Below are positions 30,520-38,763 of a stretch of DNA of 49,162 nucleotides, one piece after another. The stretch is from F1-20-MAGs119 sp040401695 (GTDB taxonomy: Bacteria > Actinomycetota > Acidimicrobiia > Acidimicrobiales > Ilumatobacteraceae). Under the pieces are notes generated by a model, which did not search any database, was not told where the DNA came from, and worked only from the letters and a program-made list of their open reading frames with translations. How positions within the stretch are numbered: position 1 is the stretch's first letter; each line of letters opens with the position of its first letter. Where the stretch lies: contig JBBANY010000010.1 in assembly GCA_040401695.1 (NCBI GenBank), forward strand, positions 1-49,162, written 5' to 3'. A program made the position numbers and the translations under genes.

Positions 30520-31740
30520 ATGGAAAGCGCACCTAACAAAAACCCCGCCAAAGGGGCCCCGTCGGGTGTGCTGCCGACACCCGAGGCCGTACGCAACCTC
30601 CTCAGGGCTGTCATCGACCCCGAACTCGGCGACAACGTGGTCGACCTCGGCATGGTGGGTGACGTCGCCGTTGGCGACGACGGGATCGTGCACATCGGCT
30701 TCAAACTCACGATCAAGGGTTGCCCGCTGCGTGCGCAACTGAAAAAAGACATCGAGTCACGCCTCGAAGTCCACCCCGCCGTGACGAAGGTCGTCATCGA
30801 CTGGGGCGAAATGACCGCCGACGAACGAACGGCCGTCATGACCCGCGCCCGCTGGAACGCCCGCGAGAACGCCGCCGACACCGCGGTTCCCGTCAACGCC
30901 CGCGTCTTGGCAATCGCCAGCGGCAAGGGCGGCGTCGGCAAGAGTTCCGTGACCGTCAACCTCGCCGCGGCGCTCGCCGCGCGCGGGGCAACCGTGGGCG
31001 TACTCGACGCCGACATCTGGGGGTTTTCGATTCCGCGCATGCTCGGCATGCCCGATCGTCTCCAGGCCGAACGTGTCGAGGGTCGCGACAAGCCGATGAT
31101 CCTGCCGAACGAGCGCCGCGTCGGCGATGGCCTGTTGAAAGTCGTCTCGACGGGAATGCTCGTCGACGACGAGGGCACTGCGCTCATGTGGCGCGGGCTC
31201 ATGCTGACCAAGGCGGTCGAACAATTCCTGAACGACGTGAATTGGGGCGAGCTCGATTACCTGCTGATCGACATGCCCCCCGGCACGGGCGACGTGCAGA
31301 TGGGCCTCGCCCGCATGCTGCCGCGCACCGATCTGCTCATCGTCACCACTCCGGCCGTCTCCGCTCAGAAAGTGGCGATCCGCGCGGCCGACATGGCGCG
31401 TCGCAGTTTCCTGCGCATCGCAGGTGTCATCGAAAACATGAGCCACTTCCGCTGCGACCACGGTGAGTCGTATCCGCTGTTCGGAGTCGGAGGTGGTCGC
31501 GCACTCGCCGACGAGATCGGGGTCGAACTACTCGGTCAGGTGCCGATCGAACCCGCTGTCGCTGCGGGTGGCGACGCGGGTGAACCGGTGGCACTGCACG
31601 GCACCGGCGAAGCTGCGCGCATCTTCAACGACATCGCCTCTGCGCTCGCCGCACAAACCGTGTCCTTCGAGGCCATGTCGGGGTGCAGCGCACGCGACGA
31701 AAGCGACGGTGTCGCGGTGTCGATCCGTCCGCGCGACTGA
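30520..31740 (+). CDS. mrp: Mrp/ApbC-type P-loop Fe-S cluster carrier
   Basis: A 406-residue protein with an N-terminal MIP18/DUF59 domain (about 20-100, with VIDPELGDNVVDLGMV and C68) and a C-terminal Mrp/NBP35 ATPase domain. The deviant Walker A is SGKGGVGKSS (134-143), and LIDMPPGTGDVQM follows. The CxxC that bridges the cluster in E. coli Mrp is not intact: the segment reads HFRCDHGES with one cysteine. Loss of this CxxC is, as I recall, usual in actinobacterial Mrp. It loads Fe-S clusters on target proteins with ATP. Confidence 0.92.
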   Translation: MESAPNKNPAKGAPSGVLPTPEAVRNLLRAVIDPELGDNVVDLGMVGDVAVGDDGIVHIGFKLTIKGCPLRAQLKKDIESRLEVHPAVTKVVIDWGEMTADERTAVMTRARWNARENAADTAVPVNARVLAIASGKGGVGKSSVTVNLAAALAARGATVGVLDADIWGFSIPRMLGMPDRLQAERVEGRDKPMILPNERRVGDGLLKVVSTGMLVDDEGTALMWRGLMLTKAVEQFLNDVNWGELDYLLIDMPPGTGDVQMGLARMLPRTDLLIVTTPAVSAQKVAIRAADMARRSFLRIAGVIENMSHFRCDHGESYPLFGVGGGRALADEIGVELLGQVPIEPAVAAGGDAGEPVALHGTGEAARIFNDIASALAAQTVSFEAMSGCSARDESDGVAVSIRPRD

Positions 31741-32589
31741 CTAGTCGGGCAACTCGTCGTAGCCAGGTTCGTCGGGCATCACCACGGCCGTCACCTTGCC
31801 CTCGTCGTTCACGCGCAGACGCGGAATAATCGCCGGTGGAATGCCCACCTTCATCGCGGCGGCCAGCGCCTCGTCGGCGGTGTTGTGCGGAACGAGGAAC
31901 TCGAGGTTGCGGATCGTCGGCGGGATCATTGCGAGCTCGCCCCGCTTGAACCTCTCGAGTGCCTCGGTCGGAGACACCCACAGACTCTCGATCGTTTCGC
32001 CGTCGTCGTGCAACGGATCCTGCGCCTGGGGTGCCCGCGCAAGGAAGAACCGTGTGTCGAAACGACGAACTTCGCCTTTCGGGGTGATCCAGTGACTGAC
32101 GTAGCGGATCGCGTCGGTGGCGAGGCGCAACGACTCGCGGTCGCACAGTTCGTGCAGCCCCAAACTGCCGTCGTGGATGTGGTGTCGGTACTCGGCGAAG
32201 CGCTGCGCCACCGCCGGGTCGTCGAACCGTACGGGTTCGCCCGTCGATGCGTGCCGCGCGAGCAGCACTCCCGCCTCTTCGAAGCACTCGCGGATCGCCG
32301 CGACCCAGTAGGAAAGACCACCCGACGGAAGTTGCAACAAGCGACTCGCCTCGGCGTCGGTGAGACCATCGCAGAGATGTTCGATGTGGTCGCCACCGTC
32401 GACGTCGTCGACTTTGCCGCCCGGAAACACGTACATGCCGCCCGCGAACACCGCATTGAGGGTGCGCCGCAGCATGAACACCTCGATGTCGTGGGTCGCG
32501 TCGTCGTCGCGTACGAGCATCACGGTCGCGGCGGGTTTGATCGGTACGTTGTCGTGAATTTCGCGGTCGCTCGATGCGCGGTGCTTCAT
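31741..32589 (-). CDS. Nudix hydrolase (NUDT7/19-like)
   Basis: A 282-residue protein. The Nudix helix is seen as AIRECFEEAGVLL, while the preceding GGK of the box (VFPGGKVDD) is about 30 residues earlier, an insertion typical of the NUDT7/NUDT19 branch that acts on CoA-type or nucleotide diphosphates. The ATG overlaps the fxsA stop (ATGA), so translation is coupled. Much longer upstream frames run through fxsA in another frame and are not used. The substrate is not determined. Confidence 0.88.
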   Translation of the reverse strand: MKHRASSDREIHDNVPIKPAATVMLVRDDDATHDIEVFMLRRTLNAVFAGGMYVFPGGKVDDVDGGDHIEHLCDGLTDAEASRLLQLPSGGLSYWVAAIRECFEEAGVLLARHASTGEPVRFDDPAVAQRFAEYRHHIHDGSLGLHELCDRESLRLATDAIRYVSHWITPKGEVRRFDTRFFLARAPQAQDPLHDDGETIESLWVSPTEALERFKRGELAMIPPTIRNLEFLVPHNTADEALAAAMKVGIPPAIIPRLRVNDEGKVTAVVMPDEPGYDELPD

Positions 32590-33056
32590 GGTTCGATCTC
32601 CTTCGGTGGAGTCGCCGGGCCGCGATTGTCGAAGGTGCCGTGCACGTCGTGCACGCGACCGTTGTCGACGATGCGACCGCTGTAGGTGGCGACGACGCGA
32701 ATCTTCTTTCCGTTGCGACGCCGGAGACCCGATCGCAACAACAACCGGAACGGGGGCAGGAGAAGCAACAGACCGACGACGTCGGTCACGAACCCGGGAA
32801 CCACCAGCAACAAACCTGCGAGCAGCAGACACACACCATCGAGAATCTCGTTCGATGGCATGTTGCCCGCCATGACCTGTTCCTGCATCCGGCGCAGCAC
32901 CCGCAGGCCCTCGCGCTTCACCAGCACGGCCCCGACGGCCGATACCAGCAACAACAGGGCGATCGTCGGAAAGACTCCCAACCACGAGCCGACCTTGATG
33001 AGCGCATAGATCTCGGCGAGGGGAAGCGCGACGAAGATGAGGAAGAAGACGACCAC
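32586..33056 (-). CDS. fxsA: FxsA-family membrane protein
   Basis: A 156-residue protein: VALPLAEIYALIKVGSWLG near the N-terminus, GNMPSNEILDGVCLLLAG in the middle, and VPGFVTDVVGLLLLLPPFR, the conserved pattern of FxsA (suppressor of F exclusion of phage T7). Three to four membrane helices. The cellular role is unclear. The GTG at 33056 is 8 nt after TAGCCT. It forms an operon with the Nudix hydrolase and is divergent from selA. Confidence 0.88.
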   Translation of the reverse strand: MVVFFLIFVALPLAEIYALIKVGSWLGVFPTIALLLLVSAVGAVLVKREGLRVLRRMQEQVMAGNMPSNEILDGVCLLLAGLLLVVPGFVTDVVGLLLLLPPFRLLLRSGLRRRNGKKIRVVATYSGRIVDNGRVHDVHGTFDNRGPATPPKEIEP

Positions 33057-33064
33057 CGACAGGC

Positions 33065-33097
33065 AGGCTAGCCACCGTTCGGGAAGCCCATTAGGTT
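33065..33097. promoter_or_regulatory. Divergent leaderless-type promoters of fxsA and selA
   Basis: Minus strand: TAGCCT (33065-33070), 8 nt before the fxsA GTG. Plus strand: TAGGTT (33092-33097), 7 nt before the selA GTG at 33105. The start codons are 48 bp apart. Confidence 0.5.
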
Positions 33098-33104
33098 GGC
33101 GCGC

Positions 33105-34424
33105 GTGAGCGACCGCCCGCCCTCCGTCGACTCCCTCGCACGCGTCGTCACGGCAGGTTCGTCGCTGCCGCACGCTCTCGCGGTGCGCTGTGCGCGTCTG
33201 GCCATCGCAAGCGGAGGAGACTTCGAGGCAGTCGCGCTGAACCTCGCCCGCGGTCTCGAATTGTCGCTCGTGCAGCCCGTCGTCAACGCGACCGGGGTGC
33301 TGCTGCACACGAATCTCGGTCGCGCTCCGCTCGATTCGTCTTACTTCGGGTTCTCCGACGGCGCACGACCAACGTCGCTGGAATTCGACCTGGCGACCGG
33401 CAACCGCGGCTCTCGCCTCACGGCTGTCGCAACTTTGCTCGCCGAACTCACCGGAGCCGAAGACGCCATCGTCGTGAACAACAACGCGGCCGCCGTGTTG
33501 CTCGTCGTCGGCGCGCTGGCGGCCGGTCGTGACGTCGCCGTGTCACGCGGTGAAAGCGTGGAGATCGGCGGTGGTTTCCGCATTCCCGAGGTGCTCGAAC
33601 AATCCGGTGCACGACTGGTCGATGTGGGTACCACCAACAAGACGCGCGCCTCCGATTACGCCCGTGCGATCTCGAAGCGCGGAAACGACGTCGCGCTCAT
33701 CATGCGAGTGCACCCGTCGAACTTCCACATCGAGGGTTTCACGCAACAACCCGCACTCGGTGAACTTGCCGGTCTCGGTGTGCCCGTCGTTTCCGACATC
33801 GGATCAGGTCTTCTCGACGCGCGATGTCCCTGGGTCGAGGGGCCGCCTCCGTCGTGGCTGCGCAGCGAACCGGCGGCACGTCAGACACTCGCCGACGGCG
33901 CCGCACTCGTGACGTTCAGTGGCGACAAACTGATCGGCGGACCGCAATGCGGCATCATCGCCGGTCGGGCAGATCTCGTCGCGGCGTGCCGTGCACATCC
34001 ATTGATGCGCGCGCTGCGCCCCGGGGGCCAGACTCTCATCGCACTGCAGCGGGTTCTCCTTGCGTTCGCCGCGAAGCGCGCGTGCACGGACGTCCCGTTC
34101 TGGGCGATGGCCACGTCGTCGGTCGAGTCGGTGCGCGAACGTGCCGTGGTCGTCGTCGATTCGCTCGGTGCGGCACGTACGAGCACGCTCGGCGCGCGCG
34201 TCGAGGCCACGGATGCCGTACCCGGCGCAGGCAGCACCCCCGGCGCGACATTGCCGTCGGCTGCCGTCGTCGTCGATGGCGACAGGTGCGCAGAGTTGAG
34301 GTCGGGGCGAATTCCGGTGATCGCACGGCGCGAGGGGGACCGGACCGTGCTCGACCTGCGTTCGGTGGCACCGGCGGACGATGCGGTCGTCGTCGAATCC
34401 CTCGCGTCGCTGACCAAATCATGA
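33105..34424 (+). CDS. selA: L-seryl-tRNA(Sec) selenium transferase
   Basis: A 439-residue PLP enzyme that converts Ser-tRNA(Sec) to Sec-tRNA(Sec) using selenophosphate. NATGVLLHTNLGRAPL near residue 61 and VNNNAAAVLLVV are typical of SelA; the PLP lysine is K275 in FSGDKLIGGPQCG. The start is the GTG at 33105, 7 nt after TAGGTT; a TTG three codons upstream is the alternative. The selB gene overlaps it by 4 bp. It shows that the organism can make selenocysteine; selC (tRNA-Sec) and selD are not in this window. Confidence 0.94.
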   Translation: MSDRPPSVDSLARVVTAGSSLPHALAVRCARLAIASGGDFEAVALNLARGLELSLVQPVVNATGVLLHTNLGRAPLDSSYFGFSDGARPTSLEFDLATGNRGSRLTAVATLLAELTGAEDAIVVNNNAAAVLLVVGALAAGRDVAVSRGESVEIGGGFRIPEVLEQSGARLVDVGTTNKTRASDYARAISKRGNDVALIMRVHPSNFHIEGFTQQPALGELAGLGVPVVSDIGSGLLDARCPWVEGPPPSWLRSEPAARQTLADGAALVTFSGDKLIGGPQCGIIAGRADLVAACRAHPLMRALRPGGQTLIALQRVLLAFAAKRACTDVPFWAMATSSVESVRERAVVVVDSLGAARTSTLGARVEATDAVPGAGSTPGATLPSAAVVVDGDRCAELRSGRIPVIARREGDRTVLDLRSVAPADDAVVVESLASLTKS

Positions 34425-36118
34425 CGGTCGTCGCCACGGCCGGACACGTGGACCACGGGAAGACCTCGCTCGTCCTTGCTCTCACCGGCGTCGACACCGA
34501 CCGCCTCGCCGAGGAAAAGCGTCGCGGGCTCACCATCGACCTCGGTTTCGCACATGTCGAAGATCTCTCGTTCGTCGACGTTCCCGGCCACGTGCGATTC
34601 CTCCGCAACATGCTGGCCGGCGTGGGGGGGATCGACGCGTGCCTCTTCGTCATCGACGCGCGCGAGGGATGGATGCCCCAGACCGAGGAACACTTCGAGA
34701 TCCTTCGCCTGCTCGGTGTTCCCGCGGGCGTGATCGCCATCACCAAATGCGACCTCGTCGATGCCGCGCACGTCGACGCAGTCGAAGTGCTGGTGCGGCA
34801 CAGATGTGCAGGTTCGTTTCTCGATGGCGCACCCGTTGTGCGCACCAGCATCCACGACCCGAACAGCATCGACGAACTCGCTCGCCACCTGCGGTCGACA
34901 CCACCCCGCCCATCGGTGCAAGGAGCAAGACCGCGCCTGTGGATCGACCGTGTGTTTGCCGCCGCAGGCGCGGGCACCATCGTCACGGGAACGTTGATCG
35001 ACGCGACGCTCGCCCGTGGCGACGAGCTTGAGGTCGTGCCGGGCGCGCTGCGCACACGGGTGCGGGGTTTGCAGACGGCCGGACGCAACGTCGAGTCTGC
35101 GACGCCGGGCACCAGGGTCGCGGTGAATCTCGCAGGTGTCGCCCATGGCGACATCGAACGTGGACACCAACTCGTGAAACCAGACGAGTGGTGGCTTGCC
35201 GACACGTTCGACGCGACTCTGCACGTGCTGCCCGGTTTGCGTCATGCACTCTCGAGGCGCGGCAACTTTCTCTTGTACGTCGGTACGGAAGAACTTCCGG
35301 CGACCATTCGACTCATTGCGACGGAGGAACTGCAGCCGGGCACGTCGGGCCACGCCCGCGTTTTTCTGCCGCGCGCACTCGCACTCGCTCCGGGCGACCG
35401 ATTCGTACTGCGCGAAACAGGCCGTGACGAAACCGTTGCAGGTGGCGAGGTTCTGGAAGTCGACCCCACGTCCCGGTTGTCGCGTGCTCGACCCACCGCC
35501 AATGTCGACTCACTGATCGACCAGCGAGGAATCGTCGGAACACACGAACTCTTTCTTCGCACGGGGCAGGTGCACGAGCCGACGGTCGACGATGTGATCT
35601 TCAGCGCGGCGATGTTGTCGGCCGCGCACTCAGAACTGCTCGACATGGTCCGCTCGTCGGGTGAACGCGGCGTCGATGTATCGGGCCTCGACGATGCGCT
35701 GCGCCAGGCCGTGAAAATGCTGCGACCCAACACCGCGGTCGTCGAAAGCGGTCGACTGTACGCACCCGACAAGGCTCCCTCACGACAACTCCGCAGTCCG
35801 GTGCTCGACGCATTCGAGGCGGAACCGTTCGCCCCACCCGCTGCTTCGAATTTCGACCGCGACGAACTGCGTCGACTCGTGCAGGCGGGCCGACTCGTCA
35901 ACCTCGATGGAATTCATTTCGCAACGGCGGCAATCGATCGCGCGCACGACGTCGTGCGTCAACTCATCGCCACCACACCGGCGGGCTTCAGCGCGAGCGA
36001 GTTCCGCGACGCGCTCGGAACGTCACGAAAATTTGCGATTCCGCTGGCAGAGGCGTTGGATGCACGCGGCATCACACGTCGTCGTGGTGACGTGCGAATC
36101 GCCGGACCGCGTTTGTGA
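34421..36118 (+). CDS. selB: Selenocysteine-specific elongation factor SelB
   Basis: A 565-residue GTPase that brings Sec-tRNA(Sec) to UGA codons followed by a SECIS hairpin. The GTPase motifs are GHVDHGKT (8-15), DVPGH (52-56) and TKCD (107-110). EF-Tu-like domains follow, then winged-helix repeats at the C-terminus (about 380-565) that bind the SECIS RNA. The ATGA overlap with selA couples translation. The length is near the usual 600. A longer open frame beginning inside selA is not used. Confidence 0.94.
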   Translation: MTVVATAGHVDHGKTSLVLALTGVDTDRLAEEKRRGLTIDLGFAHVEDLSFVDVPGHVRFLRNMLAGVGGIDACLFVIDAREGWMPQTEEHFEILRLLGVPAGVIAITKCDLVDAAHVDAVEVLVRHRCAGSFLDGAPVVRTSIHDPNSIDELARHLRSTPPRPSVQGARPRLWIDRVFAAAGAGTIVTGTLIDATLARGDELEVVPGALRTRVRGLQTAGRNVESATPGTRVAVNLAGVAHGDIERGHQLVKPDEWWLADTFDATLHVLPGLRHALSRRGNFLLYVGTEELPATIRLIATEELQPGTSGHARVFLPRALALAPGDRFVLRETGRDETVAGGEVLEVDPTSRLSRARPTANVDSLIDQRGIVGTHELFLRTGQVHEPTVDDVIFSAAMLSAAHSELLDMVRSSGERGVDVSGLDDALRQAVKMLRPNTAVVESGRLYAPDKAPSRQLRSPVLDAFEAEPFAPPAASNFDRDELRRLVQAGRLVNLDGIHFATAAIDRAHDVVRQLIATTPAGFSASEFRDALGTSRKFAIPLAEALDARGITRRRGDVRIAGPRL

Positions 36119-36119
36119 C

Positions 36120-36133
36120 TCCCCACGCGGGGA
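36120..36133. terminator. Small hairpin between selB and whiB
   Basis: TCCCC and GGGGA form a 5-bp stem with a 4-nt loop in the short gap between the convergent selB and whiB genes. There is no T-run, so a weak terminator at most. Confidence 0.3.
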
Positions 36134-36137
36134 AGCG

Positions 36138-36413
36138 TTACGGCTGCGCGCGAAGTGCGCGGCGTTCGACTTCGTTGAGGCCACCCCAGATGCCGTGTGC
36201 CTCACCGGTCTTCAGGGCATGCGCAAGACACTGTTCCGTCACGGGACACGCCGCGCAAACTTTCTTTGCGCGTGCTTCGCGGTAGTCACGTTCGTCCTTG
36301 GTCTCGACGCGGACAGGGGGAAAGAAAGCTTCGGCGAGCGCGCCCTTGCACCTCGCCTGGCGTTGCCAAGCAAGGGCCGAACGGCCTTGTTCTTCTTCGC
36401 GGCGTAGCGCCAC
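36138..36413 (-). CDS. WhiB-family iron-sulfur regulator
   Basis: A 91-residue WhiB protein. The [4Fe-4S] cysteines are C22, C53, C56 and C62 (CKG...VCAACPVTEQC), and GIWGGLN (74-80) is the sigma-factor interaction turn. A basic tail (ERRALRAQ) contacts DNA. WhiB proteins are exclusive to actinobacteria and their phages. The GTG at 36413 is chosen because GGAGGGG lies 5-6 nt upstream. Which WhiB class it belongs to is not clear; mycobacterial whiB4 lies beside the ArsA-like pair, as here, with nfeD in between. Confidence 0.92.
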   Translation of the reverse strand: MALRREEEQGRSALAWQRQARCKGALAEAFFPPVRVETKDERDYREARAKKVCAACPVTEQCLAHALKTGEAHGIWGGLNEVERRALRAQP

Positions 36414-36431
36414 TGTCCCCTCCAATTTGTA

Positions 36432-36442
36432 AAGGTCACCTT
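36432..36442. promoter_or_regulatory. Palindrome AAGGTCACCTT in the whiB promoter
   Basis: An 11-bp perfect odd palindrome about 20 bp before the whiB GTG. It overlaps a minus-strand TAAGGT that could be the -10. It could be an operator, possibly for autoregulation. Confidence 0.35.
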
Positions 36443-36466
36443 ACGGCAGGGGCCGACCCGGAACAA

Positions 36467-36492
36467 GGGGCTTTCGTACGCGACGAAACCCC
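36467..36492 (-). terminator. Hairpin after the NfeD gene
   Basis: GGGG-C-TTTCGT pairs with ACGAAACCCC (10 bp with one bulged base, 5-nt loop) just downstream of the NfeD stop on the minus strand. A short T-rich stretch follows. Confidence 0.45.
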
Positions 36493-36506
36493 GGAAAATG
36501 GGGCTT

Positions 36507-37865
36507 TCAGTGGCGTTCGCGGTAGTCCTTGGCCGCCCCCTCGAGGGGTTCGACCTCGAGAGTCACGCCGTCGATGGCCACCACGTTGACCGTTGCCCCC
36601 CGCTCGATCGGGGTCGCGCGGTTCGTGCGGGCGCGCCAGGCACCTTCGTGGACCCTCACGGTTCCTTCGGGCGAAATGTCGTCGAGTGCCACGCCCTGCG
36701 ACCCGACCATCCATTCACGACCGATCGTCGGAGTGCCGAAACGCGTGCGCGTCATCGACGGCATACCGACGATGTAGGTCAATGCCGCACCGCCGATGCC
36801 GACGAGCAGCGTGATCCATGACGGGCGCAAACTCGCGCCGTCGACGTCGCGAAACAAGAAGAACGACCCGAATGAGAACAGCGCGAGACCGACACCGGTC
36901 CACAGACGCGGAACACCGACTTGCACGTCGACTGCGAAAGCGACCATCGCCAACAGCATCGCCGCGAGTGCGGCGCCCCTGATCGGCAGTTCGGCGAGAC
37001 CGAAGCACGCAAGCACGGAACACACCGCCCCGACGAGACCGGCGATGCCGATGCCTGCGGTGAAGAACTCGAAGATGAGAAGGGACAGGCCGATGACGAG
37101 AAGCAGGTACGTCACGGGTGAACTCGCGACCGTGTGGAAGAGCCGTGGCAACAGTCCCAGTTTGAAGAACCGTACGGTCGTCGCCTCGCGCACGACCTGG
37201 CCGGTGCCGTCGAGCGACTCGGCCACCGTATCCAGCACTGTGGTCTTGGAATTTGGGCCGTCGACGGTCAGGCCGTCGAGCGTGAACACCATGTTCTTCA
37301 ACACGGGCACACCCTCGTCGTTGCTCGCGAACTTGAGTGCGCCGGTCTTGCGCGCATCGGCGAATCCGAGAGTTTCGGTCTGCAACAGGTCCGTGCTGGC
37401 ACCGAAATCAAACGTCACGCCCTCGGCACTCACGGGTGTTCCCATCTTTCCGATACGTGAACCGGGTGCCATTGCCGTCACGTCGGCCGCGGCCAACATC
37501 TGTGCCGCCATTCCGTACAAGCGGGAACCCGAGGGACCGACCCAAATCGCAACGGGCACTTCCGAGGCCGCAATCTTCTCGAGAAGTTCGACCATGCGTT
37601 CACGCGGAATGACGGCGCCACGGGTGTTCACCTGGAGAATCAACGCCTGCGAGCCCGCGTCGGCGGATCGCACGAGCGCCTTTTCGATCGCATCGGCCTG
37701 GATCTCGTCGAGGAGGCCGCTCACTTCCTGTACGTCGACCGGTGACAATTGGGCCGCAGCGGCTTCGGCGGCCGCGTTGCCACTGCCCTCAGCCCCGACG
37801 GGCCCGCTCGCGAGACCGAAGAATGCGCAACCCCCGAGCGCGACTGCCAAGATGAGTTTTCGCAT
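36507..37865 (-). CDS. NfeD-like membrane serine protease (ClpP-class)
   Basis: A 452-residue protein: signal peptide (1-25), then a ClpP-class protease domain with the catalytic serine likely in WVGPSGSRLYG and a lysine in GSRIGKMG. Four to five membrane helices follow (about 250-365), then a C-terminal OB-fold NfeD domain (VGSQGVALDDISPEGTVRV, then ATVNVVAIDG). Such proteins often pair with stomatin-like proteins, but none is encoded nearby. The ATG at 37865 has an AAAGGA site. It is divergent from the ArsA-like pair. Confidence 0.87.
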   Translation of the reverse strand: MRKLILAVALGGCAFFGLASGPVGAEGSGNAAAEAAAAQLSPVDVQEVSGLLDEIQADAIEKALVRSADAGSQALILQVNTRGAVIPRERMVELLEKIAASEVPVAIWVGPSGSRLYGMAAQMLAAADVTAMAPGSRIGKMGTPVSAEGVTFDFGASTDLLQTETLGFADARKTGALKFASNDEGVPVLKNMVFTLDGLTVDGPNSKTTVLDTVAESLDGTGQVVREATTVRFFKLGLLPRLFHTVASSPVTYLLLVIGLSLLIFEFFTAGIGIAGLVGAVCSVLACFGLAELPIRGAALAAMLLAMVAFAVDVQVGVPRLWTGVGLALFSFGSFFLFRDVDGASLRPSWITLLVGIGGAALTYIVGMPSMTRTRFGTPTIGREWMVGSQGVALDDISPEGTVRVHEGAWRARTNRATPIERGATVNVVAIDGVTLEVEPLEGAAKDYRERH

Positions 37866-37899
37866 GCCCGTCCTTTCGACAGATCCATTCGGTGAGTGA

Positions 37900-38763
37900 G
37901 TGGACCCGAAACTTTTCCTGTCGGCATCCCGTGTCTTCATTGTTGCGGGAAAAGGCGGCGTGGGGAAATCCACGGTTGCAGCGACGCTGGTCACGGCTGC
38001 CAGACGAGTCGGCCTCACCTCGCTGCTCGTCGAGACCGACGGCAAACCGCTGCTCGTTGATGGTGCTGGCGATCAGGGCCTGACCGCGCAAACCATCACC
38101 CCCGCAGAGGCATTGGCGGAGTACCTCGACCGTTCCGGTCTGGGACGAATTTCACGCCGTCTCGTCACCTCGGGCATCGTCGATGTGGTCGCCTCGGCAT
38201 CACCCGGAATCGACCACTTGCTCGTCCTCGGCAAGGTGAAACAACTCGAGCGCGCCGGTGCGGCCGACGTGATCGTCGTCGACGGACCCGCGGCCGGTCA
38301 TGCACTCACGATGCTGCGCACTCCCCGCGCGCTCGCCGACTCCGTCGTCGTCGGACCGATCAAGCAGCAGGCGAACGACGTGTTGGCGATGCTCAACGAC
38401 GAGGCTCGATGCCAGGTCGTTCTCGTCACGATTCCCGAACCGACGCCGGTGAACGAAGCCGTCGAGACGGCGTTCTCACTCGAAGAGGACATCGGTGTCC
38501 GACTTGCGCCGATCGTCGTGAACCGCGTGGATGCCCATCCGTCAATCCACGTTCCCGACGGAGTCGCGGCCGACTCGGCGGCAGCGCGCGCCGCACGGTT
38601 CCGCAACGATCGCATCGCGGGTCATGCCAGATGCATCGACGACCTGGCCCGGCGTCTGCCGTTGCCGCAAATCCGGCTGCCCCTCGACACGAGCGCGACG
38701 CTCGACGAACGCACACAACACCTTCTTCGCGCAATCGAAGACCTCAATGGTGACATGCGATGA
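37900..38763 (+). CDS. ArsA/Get3-like ATPase, first of a pair
   Basis: A 287-residue P-loop ATPase with the deviant Walker A AGKGGVGKST near residue 17 and a switch region VVDGPAAGHAL. It resembles mycobacterial Rv3679 (BagA), one subunit of a bacterial Get3-like heterodimer. No arsenite-binding cysteines are evident, so arsenic transport is unlikely. The GTG start at 37900 has no good Shine-Dalgarno sequence or TANNNT hexamer. The gene overlaps the second ATPase gene (ATGA). Confidence 0.87.
   Translation: MDPKLFLSASRVFIVAGKGGVGKSTVAATLVTAARRVGLTSLLVETDGKPLLVDGAGDQGLTAQTITPAEALAEYLDRSGLGRISRRLVTSGIVDVVASASPGIDHLLVLGKVKQLERAGAADVIVVDGPAAGHALTMLRTPRALADSVVVGPIKQQANDVLAMLNDEARCQVVLVTIPEPTPVNEAVETAFSLEEDIGVRLAPIVVNRVDAHPSIHVPDGVAADSAAARAARFRNDRIAGHARCIDDLARRLPLPQIRLPLDTSATLDERTQHLLRAIEDLNGDMR

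Noticed and set aside
33881..35353. A 490-codon minus-strand frame opposite selA and selB
   Set aside because: It spans the junction of two well-supported genes and its composition is the mirror of their codons.
36119..36137. A selC gene next to selB
   Set aside because: The gap is only 19 bp and holds a small hairpin; no tRNA with anticodon TCA was seen in the window.
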